A stretch of DNA of 44,252 bases from CAZNMF01 sp035547155 (GTDB lineage Bacteria; Acidobacteriota; Vicinamibacteria; Vicinamibacterales; SCN-69-37), in contig DASZVJ010000186.1 in NCBI GenBank assembly GCA_035547155.1, positions 1-44,252 on the forward strand. Direction: 5' to 3'. The position numbers and the translations under genes were made by a program. Positions 8,457 through 16,777 of this stretch are shown here, one piece after another; position 1 is the stretch's first letter, and every line of letters starts with the position of its first letter. Under the pieces are notes generated by a model. It was not told where the DNA came from. It did not search any database and saw only the letters and a list, made by a program, of their open reading frames with translations.

Positions 8457-9560
8457 CTACCGGTACTCTTTGAACGGCAGCTGGCAGTCGTGCTTCCGAA
8501 GGAAGTTGAGGAAGCGCTTGTAGTCGGTCGACTCCATATTGAACAGACGCAACACGATCTTGTAGTTGCCGCGCGCTTCCTCGAGTCCCTTGTGCACGAG
8601 GTCGCGCATGTTGCTGCGTGTGATCTCGCGATTCATGTAGAGCGGGTACACGGCCGTCCAGAACGACTCGCGATCCTCCCGCAGCTTCTTGAACAGCTCG
8701 TCGGCCACCGTCCGCCGGCGCTCGCGCCGCGGCCGCATGCTGAACTGGCCAGGCACGCGGATGTCCGGCGACAAATCATCGAGCTGGATGACCTCGTGGC
8801 GGCCGGTCACGACCAGCCGCTCGACGACGTTTTCCAACTGCCGGACATTTCCCGGCCAGGAGTATTCCGTGAGCGCTGCGAGTGCGTCCGGCGAAATTCC
8901 TTTCACGACGCTGTGCTCGCCGTTGCCGTGGCCATTGACGTGGCCGTTCAACGGGCGGTTCACGAACCGCTCGAGGAAGTGCTGCACCAGCTGCGGCACG
9001 TCATCGCGTCGCTCTCGAAGCGGCGGCACGACGATGTGAATGACATTGATGCGATAGAACAAGTCCTCCCTGAACTGGCCCTGCGTGATCAGATCGCGGA
9101 GATTGCGGTTCGTGGCCGTGATCACTCGAACGTTCGTGACGTTCGCCACCCGCTCGGCGCCGACCTTCTGAATCTCACCCGTCTCGAGGAACCGCAGCAG
9201 CAGACCCTGCATCCGCAAGGTCATCTCGCCGATCTCGTCCAGGAAAATCGTCCCGTTGTCCGACATCTCCAGCTTGCCCGGTTTGTCACGGTACGCACCG
9301 GTGAAGCTGCCTTTGACGTGACCGAAGAGCTCCGATTCGAGCAGGGTCTCCGGAATGCCCGCGCAGTTGACCGGCACGAACGGCTGATTGGCCCTCGGGC
9401 TCGCCGAGTTGATGGCTCGCGCGACCACTTCCTTGCCGGCGCCGCTCTCCCCGGTGATGAGCACTTTCGCGTCCGATCGCGCGACGCGCTCGATCTCGGC
9501 TTTCAATTCAGTAATCGAGCGGCTAGTGCCGATTAAGTCTACAGGACCGTTTTGCCTCAT
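8457..9560 (-). CDS. Sigma-54-type AAA+ activator without receiver domain, first gene of the EPS operon
   Basis: An enhancer-binding-protein type ATPase of 367 residues that begins almost directly with the AAA+ domain, so no receiver, GAF or PAS sensor is present. Walker A is GESGAGKE at 37-44, the sigma-54 contact loop reads GSFTGA (84-89) instead of the usual GAFTGA, Walker B is GTIFLDEIGEM at 103-113, and FREDLFYRI follows. A Gly/His/Asn-rich insert lies before WPGNVRQLENVVERL. The C-terminal 80 residues (ESFWTAVYPLYM to RFLNFLRKHDCQLPF) are shared with the divergent paralogue and may hold a Fis-like helix-turn-helix (LFNMESTDYKRFLNFL). It probably controls the exopolysaccharide genes directly downstream. 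The missing sensor implies control by a partner protein or by expression level. Confidence 0.9.
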   Translation of the reverse strand: MRQNGPVDLIGTSRSITELKAEIERVARSDAKVLITGESGAGKEVVARAINSASPRANQPFVPVNCAGIPETLLESELFGHVKGSFTGAYRDKPGKLEMSDNGTIFLDEIGEMTLRMQGLLLRFLETGEIQKVGAERVANVTNVRVITATNRNLRDLITQGQFREDLFYRINVIHIVVPPLRERRDDVPQLVQHFLERFVNRPLNGHVNGHGNGEHSVVKGISPDALAALTEYSWPGNVRQLENVVERLVVTGRHEVIQLDDLSPDIRVPGQFSMRPRRERRRTVADELFKKLREDRESFWTAVYPLYMNREITRSNMRDLVHKGLEEARGNYKIVLRLFNMESTDYKRFLNFLRKHDCQLPFKEYR

Positions 9561-9562
9561 CG

Positions 9563-9600
9563 TGGTCAGCGGTCAGGGCTGGTCAGCCAGCGAGCGGACC
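9563..9600. repeat. Degenerate GGTCAG short repeat
   Basis: GGTCAG occurs three times within about 25 bases (TGGTCAGCGGTCAG, then GGGCTGGTCAGCC), roughly at seven-base steps, followed by AGCGAGCGGACC. Further GGTCAG-like words on the other strand occur at about 9636-9648 (GGCTGACCGCAGTT). It lies directly upstream of the EPS-operon activator start. It resembles the seven-base repeats found in other spacers of this window but uses another sequence. Confidence 0.5.
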
Positions 9601-9908
9601 GATCTCCTCGCAACGCGGGCCAGCCAACTGCAAACGGCTGACCGCAGTTGAGATGGAGCGGCGATCAACCGTATGCGGCTGCAGCGAAAGGCGTTACCGG
9701 CCTGAGGCAGGGAGACAGAGTTCGGCCTGACCGCAGAAGAATACCTGCGCCGACGGTGAGACAAGGAATTAAGTCTACTCCAAGCATGACTTTTGAATCG
9801 GCGGCGATGCGTCCGCGGGAGTCATTTCGAGGCGATATCCAGTGGACGACATTCTTGTAACTGACAGATTTCATGGATCTTCTGTCCGGTCACGTTCCGC
9901 GCGTACCA

Positions 9909-9937
9909 TTGACCGCGACGCTGGTTCCCGCTACGAT
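9909..9937 (+). promoter_or_regulatory. Candidate sigma-70 promoter for the plus-strand activator
   Basis: TTGACC (9909-9914) and TACGAT (9932-9937) are separated by exactly 17 bases. Transcription would begin near 9944 and give a leader of about 50 bases before the GTG at 9995. Both hexamers match the consensus at most positions. Experimental support is lacking. Confidence 0.45.
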
Positions 9938-9994
9938 GCCCGTTCCCGGACTAAAGTCTCTCCAGTCCGAGAAAACGCGAAAGGACGCGCCTAA

Positions 9995-11143
9995 GTGTCG
10001 GCCATTTCGAGACCTCCAGAGCCGCGGTTCATCGCGCGAAGCGATGCGATGCGGGCCCTCGAGGCAGAAATAGACATTGCCGCACGATCGGACGCGAAGG
10101 TGCTCATCACCGGCGAGACCGGCGTCGGCAAAGAAGTCGTCGCGCGCATGATCCATCAGCGCAGCCCGCGCGCCAGCGCGAACATGGTGACGCTCAATTG
10201 CGCGGGCCTACCGGACTCACTGCTGGAATCGGAGCTCTTCGGCCACGTGAAGGGCAGCTTCACGGGCGCCTATCGCGACAAGCCCGGCCTGCTCGAGATG
10301 GCGCCGAACGGCACGGTCTTCCTCGATGAAGTCGGCGAGATGAGCACGCGCATGCAGGTCGTGCTCCTGCGATTTCTCGAGACGGGCGAGATTCAGCGCA
10401 TTGGCGCCGACCGCGCGCATGTGCGCGTCAACGTGCGCCTGATCACCGCCACCAACCGCAAGCTCGAGGCGGAAGTGGCGGCAGGGACGTTTCGCGAGGA
10501 CCTCTACTTCCGTCTGAATGTCGTTCGATTGACGATTCCGCCGTTGCGCGAGCGCGTCGACGACATCGGACCACTCGTGGCCTATTATCTCAACTGGTAC
10601 AGCCATGCGCATCGAAGCCCGGCCACCGACCTGGCGCCGGACGCGATGGCTGCGCTCCTCGCTCACCCGTGGCCCGGCAACGTCCGCGAGCTTCGCAACG
10701 TCGTCGAACGCATCGTGTTGAAGGCGCCGGGCCGGACGGCGACGCTGACGGATCTGCCGCCCGAGATCAAACGTGCGAGCACACCACAACCGATCGTGGC
10801 CGCGCCGGCGGACGCGACGCTGCGATCGTCCCACGCGGAAGAGCTCGTCGCGCGCATGTTGAAGCAGGGAGAATCGTTCTGGTCCGCCGTGTATCCGCTG
10901 TTCATGGCGCGCGATCTCACGCGCAACGATCTGCGGCAGATCGTGCAGAGCGGCCTCGAGCAGACGCGCGGCAACTATCGCTCGCTCGTCGAGCTCTTCA
11001 ACATGCCGACGTCGGACTACAAGCGCTTTCTGAGCTTTCTCCGAAAGCACGACTGCCATCTGCCGTTTCAACGATTCCGCTCCGTCAGCGCGTCCGGTGA
11101 TGCGCGGCCGCCGCTGCGGGCGGTCGCGGGAGGCAAGAGCTAG
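9995..11143 (+). CDS. Second sigma-54-type AAA+ activator, paralogue of the divergent gene
   Basis: A 382-residue protein with the same design as the divergent gene: no sensor domain, Walker A GETGVGKE at 40-47, GSFTGA at 87-92, Walker B GTVFLDEVGEM at 106-116 and WPGNVRELRNVVERI. The C-terminal domain (ESFWSAVYPLFMARDLTRND, then RGNYRSLVELFNM, ending FLSFLRKHDCHLPF) is closely similar to that of its neighbour. The start is a GTG at 9995 with AAAGGA about 10 bases upstream. The two genes diverge from one intergenic region, so they may cross-regulate or form mixed hexamers. The targets are inferred to be EPS genes. The 3' end converges on the GT39-like gene. Confidence 0.88.
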   Translation: MSAISRPPEPRFIARSDAMRALEAEIDIAARSDAKVLITGETGVGKEVVARMIHQRSPRASANMVTLNCAGLPDSLLESELFGHVKGSFTGAYRDKPGLLEMAPNGTVFLDEVGEMSTRMQVVLLRFLETGEIQRIGADRAHVRVNVRLITATNRKLEAEVAAGTFREDLYFRLNVVRLTIPPLRERVDDIGPLVAYYLNWYSHAHRSPATDLAPDAMAALLAHPWPGNVRELRNVVERIVLKAPGRTATLTDLPPEIKRASTPQPIVAAPADATLRSSHAEELVARMLKQGESFWSAVYPLFMARDLTRNDLRQIVQSGLEQTRGNYRSLVELFNMPTSDYKRFLSFLRKHDCHLPFQRFRSVSASGDARPPLRAVAGGKS

Positions 11144-11153
11144 GCGCGACCGA

Positions 11154-12773
11154 TCATCGCGCCGGCAGCAGCATCTCGAATCGGTCACCGATCAACGGCA
11201 TGTCGAGAGCGACAGTGTGCCTGACACGCTGCACGACGTATCTAGGCCGGTAAATCTCTATCGTGCGCTCTGTCGTGTCGACGCTGCCGGAAATCGCAAA
11301 TTGCGCGACACGCTCGAACTCGCCGCCATGGACGACCGCCGCGAGCCTGGCCATCTCACGCAGATCCTCCCAGAAGCCGGGTTGATACACAATCACGTCG
11401 ACGCCGACCTCGTGGATCATCCGACGGATCTCGTCTTCACTGAGATCCGCTTCTTCGACGCCCCTGACACGTTCGCCGGCGACGACGCGCACCAGGAGCT
11501 TGTCCGTCCTGAGAATGGCCATGTCGCGCCGCCCGCTCTCAGCTCGCATGTCGAAGACAAAATTGCCGTCGCGTGTCCCGTGAAACAACACGACCGCATT
11601 CGGAGGCGCGTGCTGGGCGACGTACGCGGCAACGGCATCGTACCCATCGACGTGAGGCGGAGCCAGAAATAACACGCTGTAGCCCAAGGTGCCGCCCGCC
11701 AACATCAATGACGCCACTGGGAGCCATCGACCAAGAATCCGCTGCAGCGCGTATACCGCCCATAGGACGAAGGGCAAAAGCAGCACGAGGCCCTGGCGCG
11801 GATCCTTCAAACCAATCGCCGAAAAGAAGAAATAGCCAACGCCAAGCCATGCCACGCATAACGCCCACACGCGACGATCGGTAGTGGTCAGCGGGCGCCA
11901 TGTCACAAGCGCCGCGCCGACAAGGGCGAACATCGTCGGAATGAGGCCCAGTCCCGACTCGATTGTTCGAGCGTAGAACAACCAGGCCTGCCAACTTGTT
12001 CGCGGCAAGTCGCCAGAACGACCGGCGACGGACTGTACATTCGCGGATCCGAACGCCCACGTGAGGACAGCGCCCGCGCAAAGGCCGACGAGGCCAATGA
12101 CCATCGCGCGGACGACTTCGCGACGGTGCAGCAGCGCTCTGCCCCGATCGATGACCAGGAACAGAAACAGCGCCGGGACCGCGAACACCATGGTGAGCTT
12201 GATGGCCATCGAGGCAAGCAGGAGCGCAACACCGACCGTGATGTCGCGGCCTTCCATGCGCTCGGCATAACGAACGAAGAACACCGCCGCTGTCATGAGC
12301 ACTGCACAGGCGGGCACGTCCAACATGACTTGCCGTGCCCAAAACGCCATCGCTGGCGCACCGATCGCAAGAAGCGCGGCCGCGAGCGCCCCCCAGGGCT
12401 GGACGACTCTCAACGCGAGCCGGTACGTCGACATCCCAAGGAGAACGACGAAGAGCGTGACTGTCGCCTGAGCGGCGACATGGCTGACGCCGAACGCCAG
12501 GAAGACGACGGACTCAATCAGATAGAACAGCGGCGGATAGAAAAAGATCGTCAGCGACGGATATCGCAGATAGTAGTTCGTCGCCCAGTCGAGAGGGTGC
12601 TGCCACGGATGGGCGAGCAGAAAGTCGCGGACGAACGCGCCGTTCAGCGCGTGCCTCGGCGCGTCACTCCACCAGAAATTTCCGTTCACGGGCGCCGTCG
12701 CGAGCAGTGCGAGGCTGGCGAGCACGATCGACACGCCAGCCACGGCGTCCCTGAGATTTGGTTTCCACCACAT
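11154..12773 (-). CDS. GT39-like membrane glycosyltransferase (ArnT/PMT superfamily)
   Basis: An integral membrane protein of 539 residues with about a dozen hydrophobic helices. The first periplasmic loop carries the acidic motif WWSDAPRHALNGAFVRDF expected in GT-C enzymes, followed by YYLRYPSLTIFFYPPLFYL. Such enzymes move a sugar from a polyprenyl-phosphate donor to lipid, protein or polysaccharide outside the membrane. The soluble C-terminal part (about 400-539) has no motif I recognise. The gene lies apart from the EPS operon and downstream of a same-strand tRNA, so it may share that transcript or have its own promoter. Substrate unknown. Confidence 0.8.
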   Translation of the reverse strand: MWWKPNLRDAVAGVSIVLASLALLATAPVNGNFWWSDAPRHALNGAFVRDFLLAHPWQHPLDWATNYYLRYPSLTIFFYPPLFYLIESVVFLAFGVSHVAAQATVTLFVVLLGMSTYRLALRVVQPWGALAAALLAIGAPAMAFWARQVMLDVPACAVLMTAAVFFVRYAERMEGRDITVGVALLLASMAIKLTMVFAVPALFLFLVIDRGRALLHRREVVRAMVIGLVGLCAGAVLTWAFGSANVQSVAGRSGDLPRTSWQAWLFYARTIESGLGLIPTMFALVGAALVTWRPLTTTDRRVWALCVAWLGVGYFFFSAIGLKDPRQGLVLLLPFVLWAVYALQRILGRWLPVASLMLAGGTLGYSVLFLAPPHVDGYDAVAAYVAQHAPPNAVVLFHGTRDGNFVFDMRAESGRRDMAILRTDKLLVRVVAGERVRGVEEADLSEDEIRRMIHEVGVDVIVYQPGFWEDLREMARLAAVVHGGEFERVAQFAISGSVDTTERTIEIYRPRYVVQRVRHTVALDMPLIGDRFEMLLPAR

Positions 12774-12928
12774 ACAGCAGGACCATCATCCCACCTGCAG
12801 ACGACGCGCCGCGACCTCCGCGCGGAGTCGAACGCGGTTGATGCCCCCAAAATCTATGTGACGAGAAGAACGCTGCGCGATCCGACAATGGCCGAACGAC
12901 TATCGACCGGTACTGCGGCGAAAAGAGG

Positions 12929-13005
12929 TGGTGCGCCCTGCACGACTCGAACGTGCGACCTCCTGGTTCGTAGCCAGACGCTCTATCCAACTGAGCTAAG
13001 GGCGC
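12929..13005 (-). tRNA. tRNA-Arg (anticodon ACG)
   Basis: A full cloverleaf can be drawn on the minus strand. The acceptor arms are GCGCCCT and AGGGCGC, the D arm is GCTC/GAGC, and the anticodon stem TCTGG/CCAGG carries the loop CTACGAA with anticodon ACG (bases 12969-12971). The T arm is GCACG-TTCGAGT-CGTGC. The discriminator is A, and CCA is encoded in the DNA at 12929-12931. Confidence 0.96.
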
Positions 13006-13016
13006 TCAAACGCAGG

Positions 13017-13022
13017 ATTATA
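13017..13022 (-). promoter_or_regulatory. Perfect -10 box of the tRNA-Arg promoter
   Basis: TATAAT on the minus strand lies 11 bases before the mature tRNA 5' end, the right distance for a short leader. No good -35 hexamer is seen at 16-18 bases. Confidence 0.6.
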
Positions 13023-13053
13023 CCAAGGGCTACAGTCTCGCGCCACCTTTGGG

Positions 13054-13066
13054 CATAATCGGCCGA
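13054..13066 (+). promoter_or_regulatory. CATAAT -10 box six bases before moaB ATG (leaderless start predicted)
   Basis: CATAAT at 13054-13059, six bases, then ATG at 13066. With normal initiation 7 bases after the -10 box, the transcript would begin at the A of the start codon. No ribosome binding site is present. The same spacing recurs at 28488 and 42823. Confidence 0.55.
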
Positions 13067-13569
13067 TGGCAGTGGACGAGCACCGTGCGGCCGCCCCGCG
13101 TTCCGTCGGATGCGCGGTGCTCACGATCAGCGACACGCGCGATTCCGATACAGATACGAGCGGACAGGCGATTGTCGATCTCCTGCAGCAATCCGGTCAC
13201 CACGTCCTCGAACGCCGGATCACGAAGGACGAGCCCGCCGACGTGGCCGACACGGTCCGGTCCTTCCTCTCACGAGACAACGTCCAAGCCATCGTCACGA
13301 CGGGCGGCACAGGCATCGCACGCCGCGACAGCACGTACGACGCGCTCGGCGCGATGTTCGAGCGTACGTTGCCCGGCTTCGGCGAGCTGTTCCGCGCGCT
13401 GAGCTATGCCGACATCGGTGCGGCGGCCATGCTCACGCGCGCGACGGCCGGTATCATCGAGCGTCGTGCCGTATTCCTGCTGCCCGGCTCGGAGCACGCG
13501 GTGCGGCTCGCGATGACGAAGCTCATCCTGCCCGAGCTCGGACACGTCGTTCGCGAGCTCATGCGATAA
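13066..13569 (+). CDS. moaB: Molybdenum cofactor biosynthesis protein MoaB/MogA family
   Basis: A 167-residue cytoplasmic protein of the MoaB/Mog fold, which adenylylates molybdopterin before metal insertion. The N-terminal strand CAVLTISDTRDSDTDTSGQ and the signature IVTTGGTGIARRDSTYDAL are present, followed by a C-terminal LLPGSEHAVRLAMTKLILPEL. Length is normal for the family. moeA, which completes molybdate insertion, follows 17 bases later. The gene seems to be expressed from a leaderless transcript. Confidence 0.93.
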   Translation: MAVDEHRAAAPRSVGCAVLTISDTRDSDTDTSGQAIVDLLQQSGHHVLERRITKDEPADVADTVRSFLSRDNVQAIVTTGGTGIARRDSTYDALGAMFERTLPGFGELFRALSYADIGAAAMLTRATAGIIERRAVFLLPGSEHAVRLAMTKLILPELGHVVRELMR

Positions 13570-13586
13570 CGACACCGGAGGTCTTC

Positions 13587-14807
13587 CTGCGGCCACATCT
13601 GTTCGGCCATCTCATCTCGTTCGACGAGGCCCTCCGGCTCGTGCTTGCAGCTGTCCGGCCGATCGAGCGAATGGAGACGCTCTCGCTTGCCGACGCGCAC
13701 GGACGCGTCGCCGCGCAAGACCTCACCTCCGCGATCGACGTCCCGCCGTTCGATCGATCCGCCATGGACGGATACGCGGTCCGCGCAGTGGACCTTCACA
13801 AGGCCTCGCCAGCCGCGCCTGTCCCGCTGCGGTGCGTCGACCGCGTCCTGACCGGTCAGATCTCGGCTCGAACGCTCGGCGCGGCCGAATGCATCGAAAT
13901 TGCAACTGGCGCACCATTGCCCGCCGGAGCCGACGCCGTCGTCATCGTCGAGCGGACGACACGAACCGGCGATCTCGTCACGAGCACCGCATCGATTGCG
14001 TCAGGCCAGAACGTCGGACGTCGCGGTGCGGACGTGGCGCGCGGAGGCACGATCGTCCGTGCTGGAGATCGGCTCACTCCCGCACGCATCGGTGCGCTCG
14101 CCGCGGCCGGCATCACGGCGATCGACGTCTACGCGCGTCCGTCCGTGGCCATCTTCGTGACCGGCAACGAAGTCGTCGCGCCCCCGCGCGAGTTGCCGCC
14201 CGGCCACGTGTACGACGTCAACTCGTTCACGCTGCGCGCGATCGCCGAGCGACACGGCGGCGCCGCGACGGCACTTCCTCCGGTCGGCGATGACATCGCC
14301 GCGCTCCGCGCCGCACTCCGCGCCGCTGCCGCGCACGACCTCATCGTATGCTCCGGTGGCAGCTCCGTCGGATCACGCGATCTGCTGATCGATGCCGTGG
14401 AGGGGATCGGCACGGTGGCGTTCCACGGCGTAGCCATGAAGCCGGGCAAGCCGACGTTGTTCGGATCGATCGGCCTGACGCCGCTCCTGGGCCTGCCGGG
14501 CAACCCAACGTCGTGTCTGTCGAATGCCTATCTGCTGCTCGTTCCGTTTCTTCGCGCGACCGCGAGACTGCCAGCCTGGCGGCCGACGCAGGTGCGTCTA
14601 CCACTCGCGCGCGCTCTGGCCTCACCGAGCGATCGGCATCAGTTCTTTACGGTGCGAGTCGTCGATGGCCATGTCGAGCCGGCGTTCAAGTCATCCGGTG
14701 ACATCACGAGCATGGCCGGCGCCGACGGCTTCATCGAAATCCCCTCGGATTCCGGCGAGATGCCCGTCGGTACTCCGGTCACGGTCACGCTGTTTCAATC
14801 AGAATAA
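13587..14807 (+). CDS. moeA: Molybdopterin molybdenumtransferase MoeA
   Basis: MoeA inserts molybdate into adenylylated molybdopterin. Family motifs are in order: DRSAMDGYAVRA, a TGAPLPAGADAVV segment, IFVTGNEVV, VCSGGSSVGSRD and LLGLPGNPTSC, with the C-terminal beta domain ending near EMPVGTPVTVTLF. There is no ATG, GTG or TTG near the expected N-terminus. A strong GGAGG at 13577-13581 stands 5 bases before an in-frame CTG at 13587 (LRPHLFGHLISFDEALRL), so a CTG start is proposed, giving 406 residues. The gene converges on rfbA with a 9-base gap. Confidence 0.92.
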   Translation: MRPHLFGHLISFDEALRLVLAAVRPIERMETLSLADAHGRVAAQDLTSAIDVPPFDRSAMDGYAVRAVDLHKASPAAPVPLRCVDRVLTGQISARTLGAAECIEIATGAPLPAGADAVVIVERTTRTGDLVTSTASIASGQNVGRRGADVARGGTIVRAGDRLTPARIGALAAAGITAIDVYARPSVAIFVTGNEVVAPPRELPPGHVYDVNSFTLRAIAERHGGAATALPPVGDDIAALRAALRAAAAHDLIVCSGGSSVGSRDLLIDAVEGIGTVAFHGVAMKPGKPTLFGSIGLTPLLGLPGNPTSCLSNAYLLLVPFLRATARLPAWRPTQVRLPLARALASPSDRHQFFTVRVVDGHVEPAFKSSGDITSMAGADGFIEIPSDSGEMPVGTPVTVTLFQSE

Positions 14808-14816
14808 TCGCTCGTG

Positions 14817-15692
14817 TCAGCGACCGTTGGCGATATCGAGCAGGTACTGTCCGTACGACGACTTTCCGAGGCGGGCGGCGGCCGCAAGCACATCGTCGCG
14901 CGTGATCCACCCTTGTGCGAACGCGACCTCCTCGGGACAGGCGATTTGCAGTCCTTGTCTCGCCTGCAGCGCCTGCACGAAATTTGCGGCCTGGAGCAGG
15001 GCGTCAGGCGTGCCCGTGTCGAGCCACGCAGTCCCACGCCCGATCCGCTCGACGCGCAGGTCACCTCGATTGAGATACAAGCGATTGAGATCGGTAATCT
15101 CGAGCTCGCCGCGAGGCGACGGCTTCAGCTGCTTCGCCAGACGCACCACGTCGGCATCGTAGAAGTACAGCCCCGTGACGGCGTAACTCGACTTCGGCTG
15201 CGCCGGCTTCTCCTCGATGCTGATCGCACGATCGTTCGCATCGAACTCGACAACACCAAAGGCCTCTGGATTCTTGACCCAGTACGCGAAGACCGTCGCG
15301 CCTTGCCCCTGCAACGCCGCGCGCTGGAGCACGTCGGGCAGACCGTGCCCGTAGAACACGTTGTCGCCAAGGACAAGCGCGCCACCTTCGCCAGCGAGAA
15401 AGGATTCGCCGATCAGGAACGCCTGGGCGAGGCCATCAGGGCTCGGCTGCGTCGCGTAGGCGATCGTCATGCCCCACTGGCGTCCATCGCCGAGCAGCCG
15501 CTCGAAGCCATCGCGATCGCGTGGCGTCGTGATGAGGAGCACGTCGCGAATGCCCGCGAGCATCAGCGTGCTCAGCGGGTAATAGACCATTGGCTTGTCG
15601 TAGACGGACAGCAGCTGCTTGCTGACCGCGTGCGTGAGCGGATGCAGACGCGTGCCTGCGCCGCCGGCGAGGACGATGCCCTTCCGGATCAC
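14817..15692 (-). CDS. rfbA: Glucose-1-phosphate thymidylyltransferase RfbA/RmlA
   Basis: Makes dTDP-glucose from dTTP and glucose-1-phosphate, the first step of dTDP-rhamnose and other dTDP-sugars. The nucleotide-binding signature GIVLAGGAGTRLHPLT is at residues 5-20, with LLSVYDKPMVYYPLSTLM, ISIEEKPAQPKS and GTAWLDTGTPDALLQAANFV further on. The length of 291 residues is standard. The start is GTG at 15692, overlapping the rfbB stop as GTGA. Only rfbA and rfbB are present; rfbC and rfbD are not in the window. Confidence 0.95.
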   Translation of the reverse strand: MIRKGIVLAGGAGTRLHPLTHAVSKQLLSVYDKPMVYYPLSTLMLAGIRDVLLITTPRDRDGFERLLGDGRQWGMTIAYATQPSPDGLAQAFLIGESFLAGEGGALVLGDNVFYGHGLPDVLQRAALQGQGATVFAYWVKNPEAFGVVEFDANDRAISIEEKPAQPKSSYAVTGLYFYDADVVRLAKQLKPSPRGELEITDLNRLYLNRGDLRVERIGRGTAWLDTGTPDALLQAANFVQALQARQGLQIACPEEVAFAQGWITRDDVLAAAARLGKSSYGQYLLDIANGR

Positions 15693-16735
15693 GCGCGCCC
15701 CGCGTAGTGCTTGTCGATCCAGGCCCGATAGTCGCCCGATCGCACGTCGCGCACCCAATCCTCGTGCTCGAGATAGAAGCGGACGGTCTTGCGAAGGCCA
15801 GTCTCGAACGTCTCTCGCGGTGCGAAACCGCATTCCCGTTCGACCTTCGAGGGATCGATCGCGTATCGCAGATCGTGCCCGGGCCGATCGGTCACGAACG
15901 TCACGAGCTCACGAACGCTCGTGGCCGGACGCCCCGTCTCAGCGGCGACCAGATCGCAAATCGTGTGGACGACGTCGAGATTCCGGCGCTCGCTTCGGCC
16001 GCCGACGTTGTAGGTCTGACCGACACCGCCCTTGTGGATGACGGCCCAGATCGCCTCACAATGATCGGTGACGTACAGCCAATCGCGCACGTTCTCCCCG
16101 CGGCCGTACACTGGCAGCGGCTTGCCCTCGAGCGCGTTCAGGATCATCAGCGGGATCAGCTTCTCGGGGAACTGGTATGGCCCGTAGTTGTTCGAGCAGT
16201 TCGTGATCTTGACGGGCACGCCGTACGTGCGATGGTACGCGCGCACGAGGTGATCGCTCGCCGCCTTCGAAGCCGAATACGGGCTGGACGGATCGTACGG
16301 CGACGTCTCGAGGAACGCGCCATCCTGGCCGAGCGACCCGTAGACCTCGTCCGTGCTCACGTGATGGAACAGCACGGCCTCGTCGCGCGGCCGCGCGCGA
16401 AACGCCTCGAGCAGATTGAACGTGCCCGTGATGTTGGTCTCGACGAACGCGTCAGGCGCGTAGATGCTGCGATCGACGTGGCTCTCTGCCGCGAAGTGGA
16501 CGATGAGGTTGGGCCGCACGCGTGCGAACAGCTCGCGTACCGCGTCGCGATCGGCAATATCAACGCGCGCCAACTCGTAGTTGGGCACATCGGCGATGGC
16601 CGCCAGACTGCTCAGATTCGCCGCGTACGTGAGCTTGTCGAGATTGACGAAATGATGCTCGGGGTGTCTGGGGACGAGAAGGTTGAGGAAGTTCGATCCG
16701 ATGAATCCGGCACCGCCGGTGACAATGATGCGCAT
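15689..16735 (-). CDS. rfbB: dTDP-glucose 4,6-dehydratase RfbB/RmlB
   Basis: A short-chain dehydrogenase-like enzyme that converts dTDP-glucose to dTDP-4-keto-6-deoxyglucose. The NAD-binding GGAGFIGSNF is at residues 7-16. The catalytic TDE triplet is at 128-130 (STDEVYGSL), and the YxxxK pair is Y153 and K157 (YSASK). RDWLYVTDHCEAI and the C-terminal helix are normal. Length is 348 residues. It overlaps rfbA and probably supplies deoxysugars for the polysaccharides made elsewhere in the window. Confidence 0.95.
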   Translation of the reverse strand: MRIIVTGGAGFIGSNFLNLLVPRHPEHHFVNLDKLTYAANLSSLAAIADVPNYELARVDIADRDAVRELFARVRPNLIVHFAAESHVDRSIYAPDAFVETNITGTFNLLEAFRARPRDEAVLFHHVSTDEVYGSLGQDGAFLETSPYDPSSPYSASKAASDHLVRAYHRTYGVPVKITNCSNNYGPYQFPEKLIPLMILNALEGKPLPVYGRGENVRDWLYVTDHCEAIWAVIHKGGVGQTYNVGGRSERRNLDVVHTICDLVAAETGRPATSVRELVTFVTDRPGHDLRYAIDPSKVERECGFAPRETFETGLRKTVRFYLEHEDWVRDVRSGDYRAWIDKHYAGRA

Positions 16736-16777
16736 CCTGATCTCACGTCCTCAACCTTCTTCAATCGCCCGTGGCGG

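Larger units (their letters stand above)
9561..9994. other. Divergent intergenic region between the two sigma-54-type activators
   Basis: A gene-free stretch of 434 bases that must hold the promoters for both directions. It contains a GGTCAG-rich degenerate repeat near 9563-9600, a second copy of ATTAAGTCTAC, and a candidate sigma-70 promoter for the plus-strand gene. I found no convincing GG-N10-GC sigma-54 promoter by eye on either strand. Short open frames inside it lack a ribosome binding site and recognisable protein character. Confidence 0.7.

Noticed and set aside
9600..9625. Possible sigma-54 promoter TGGCCCGCGTTGC on the minus strand
   Set aside because: The GG and GC pairs are 8 bases apart instead of the required 10.
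9665..9874. Possible small gene (69 codons) in the divergent intergenic region
   Set aside because: No ribosome binding site, no recognisable domain and random-looking composition; the area holds promoter signals instead.
12929..13005. tRNA-Arg as an integration site for a mobile element
   Set aside because: No integrase gene and no repeated tRNA 3' end was seen nearby.
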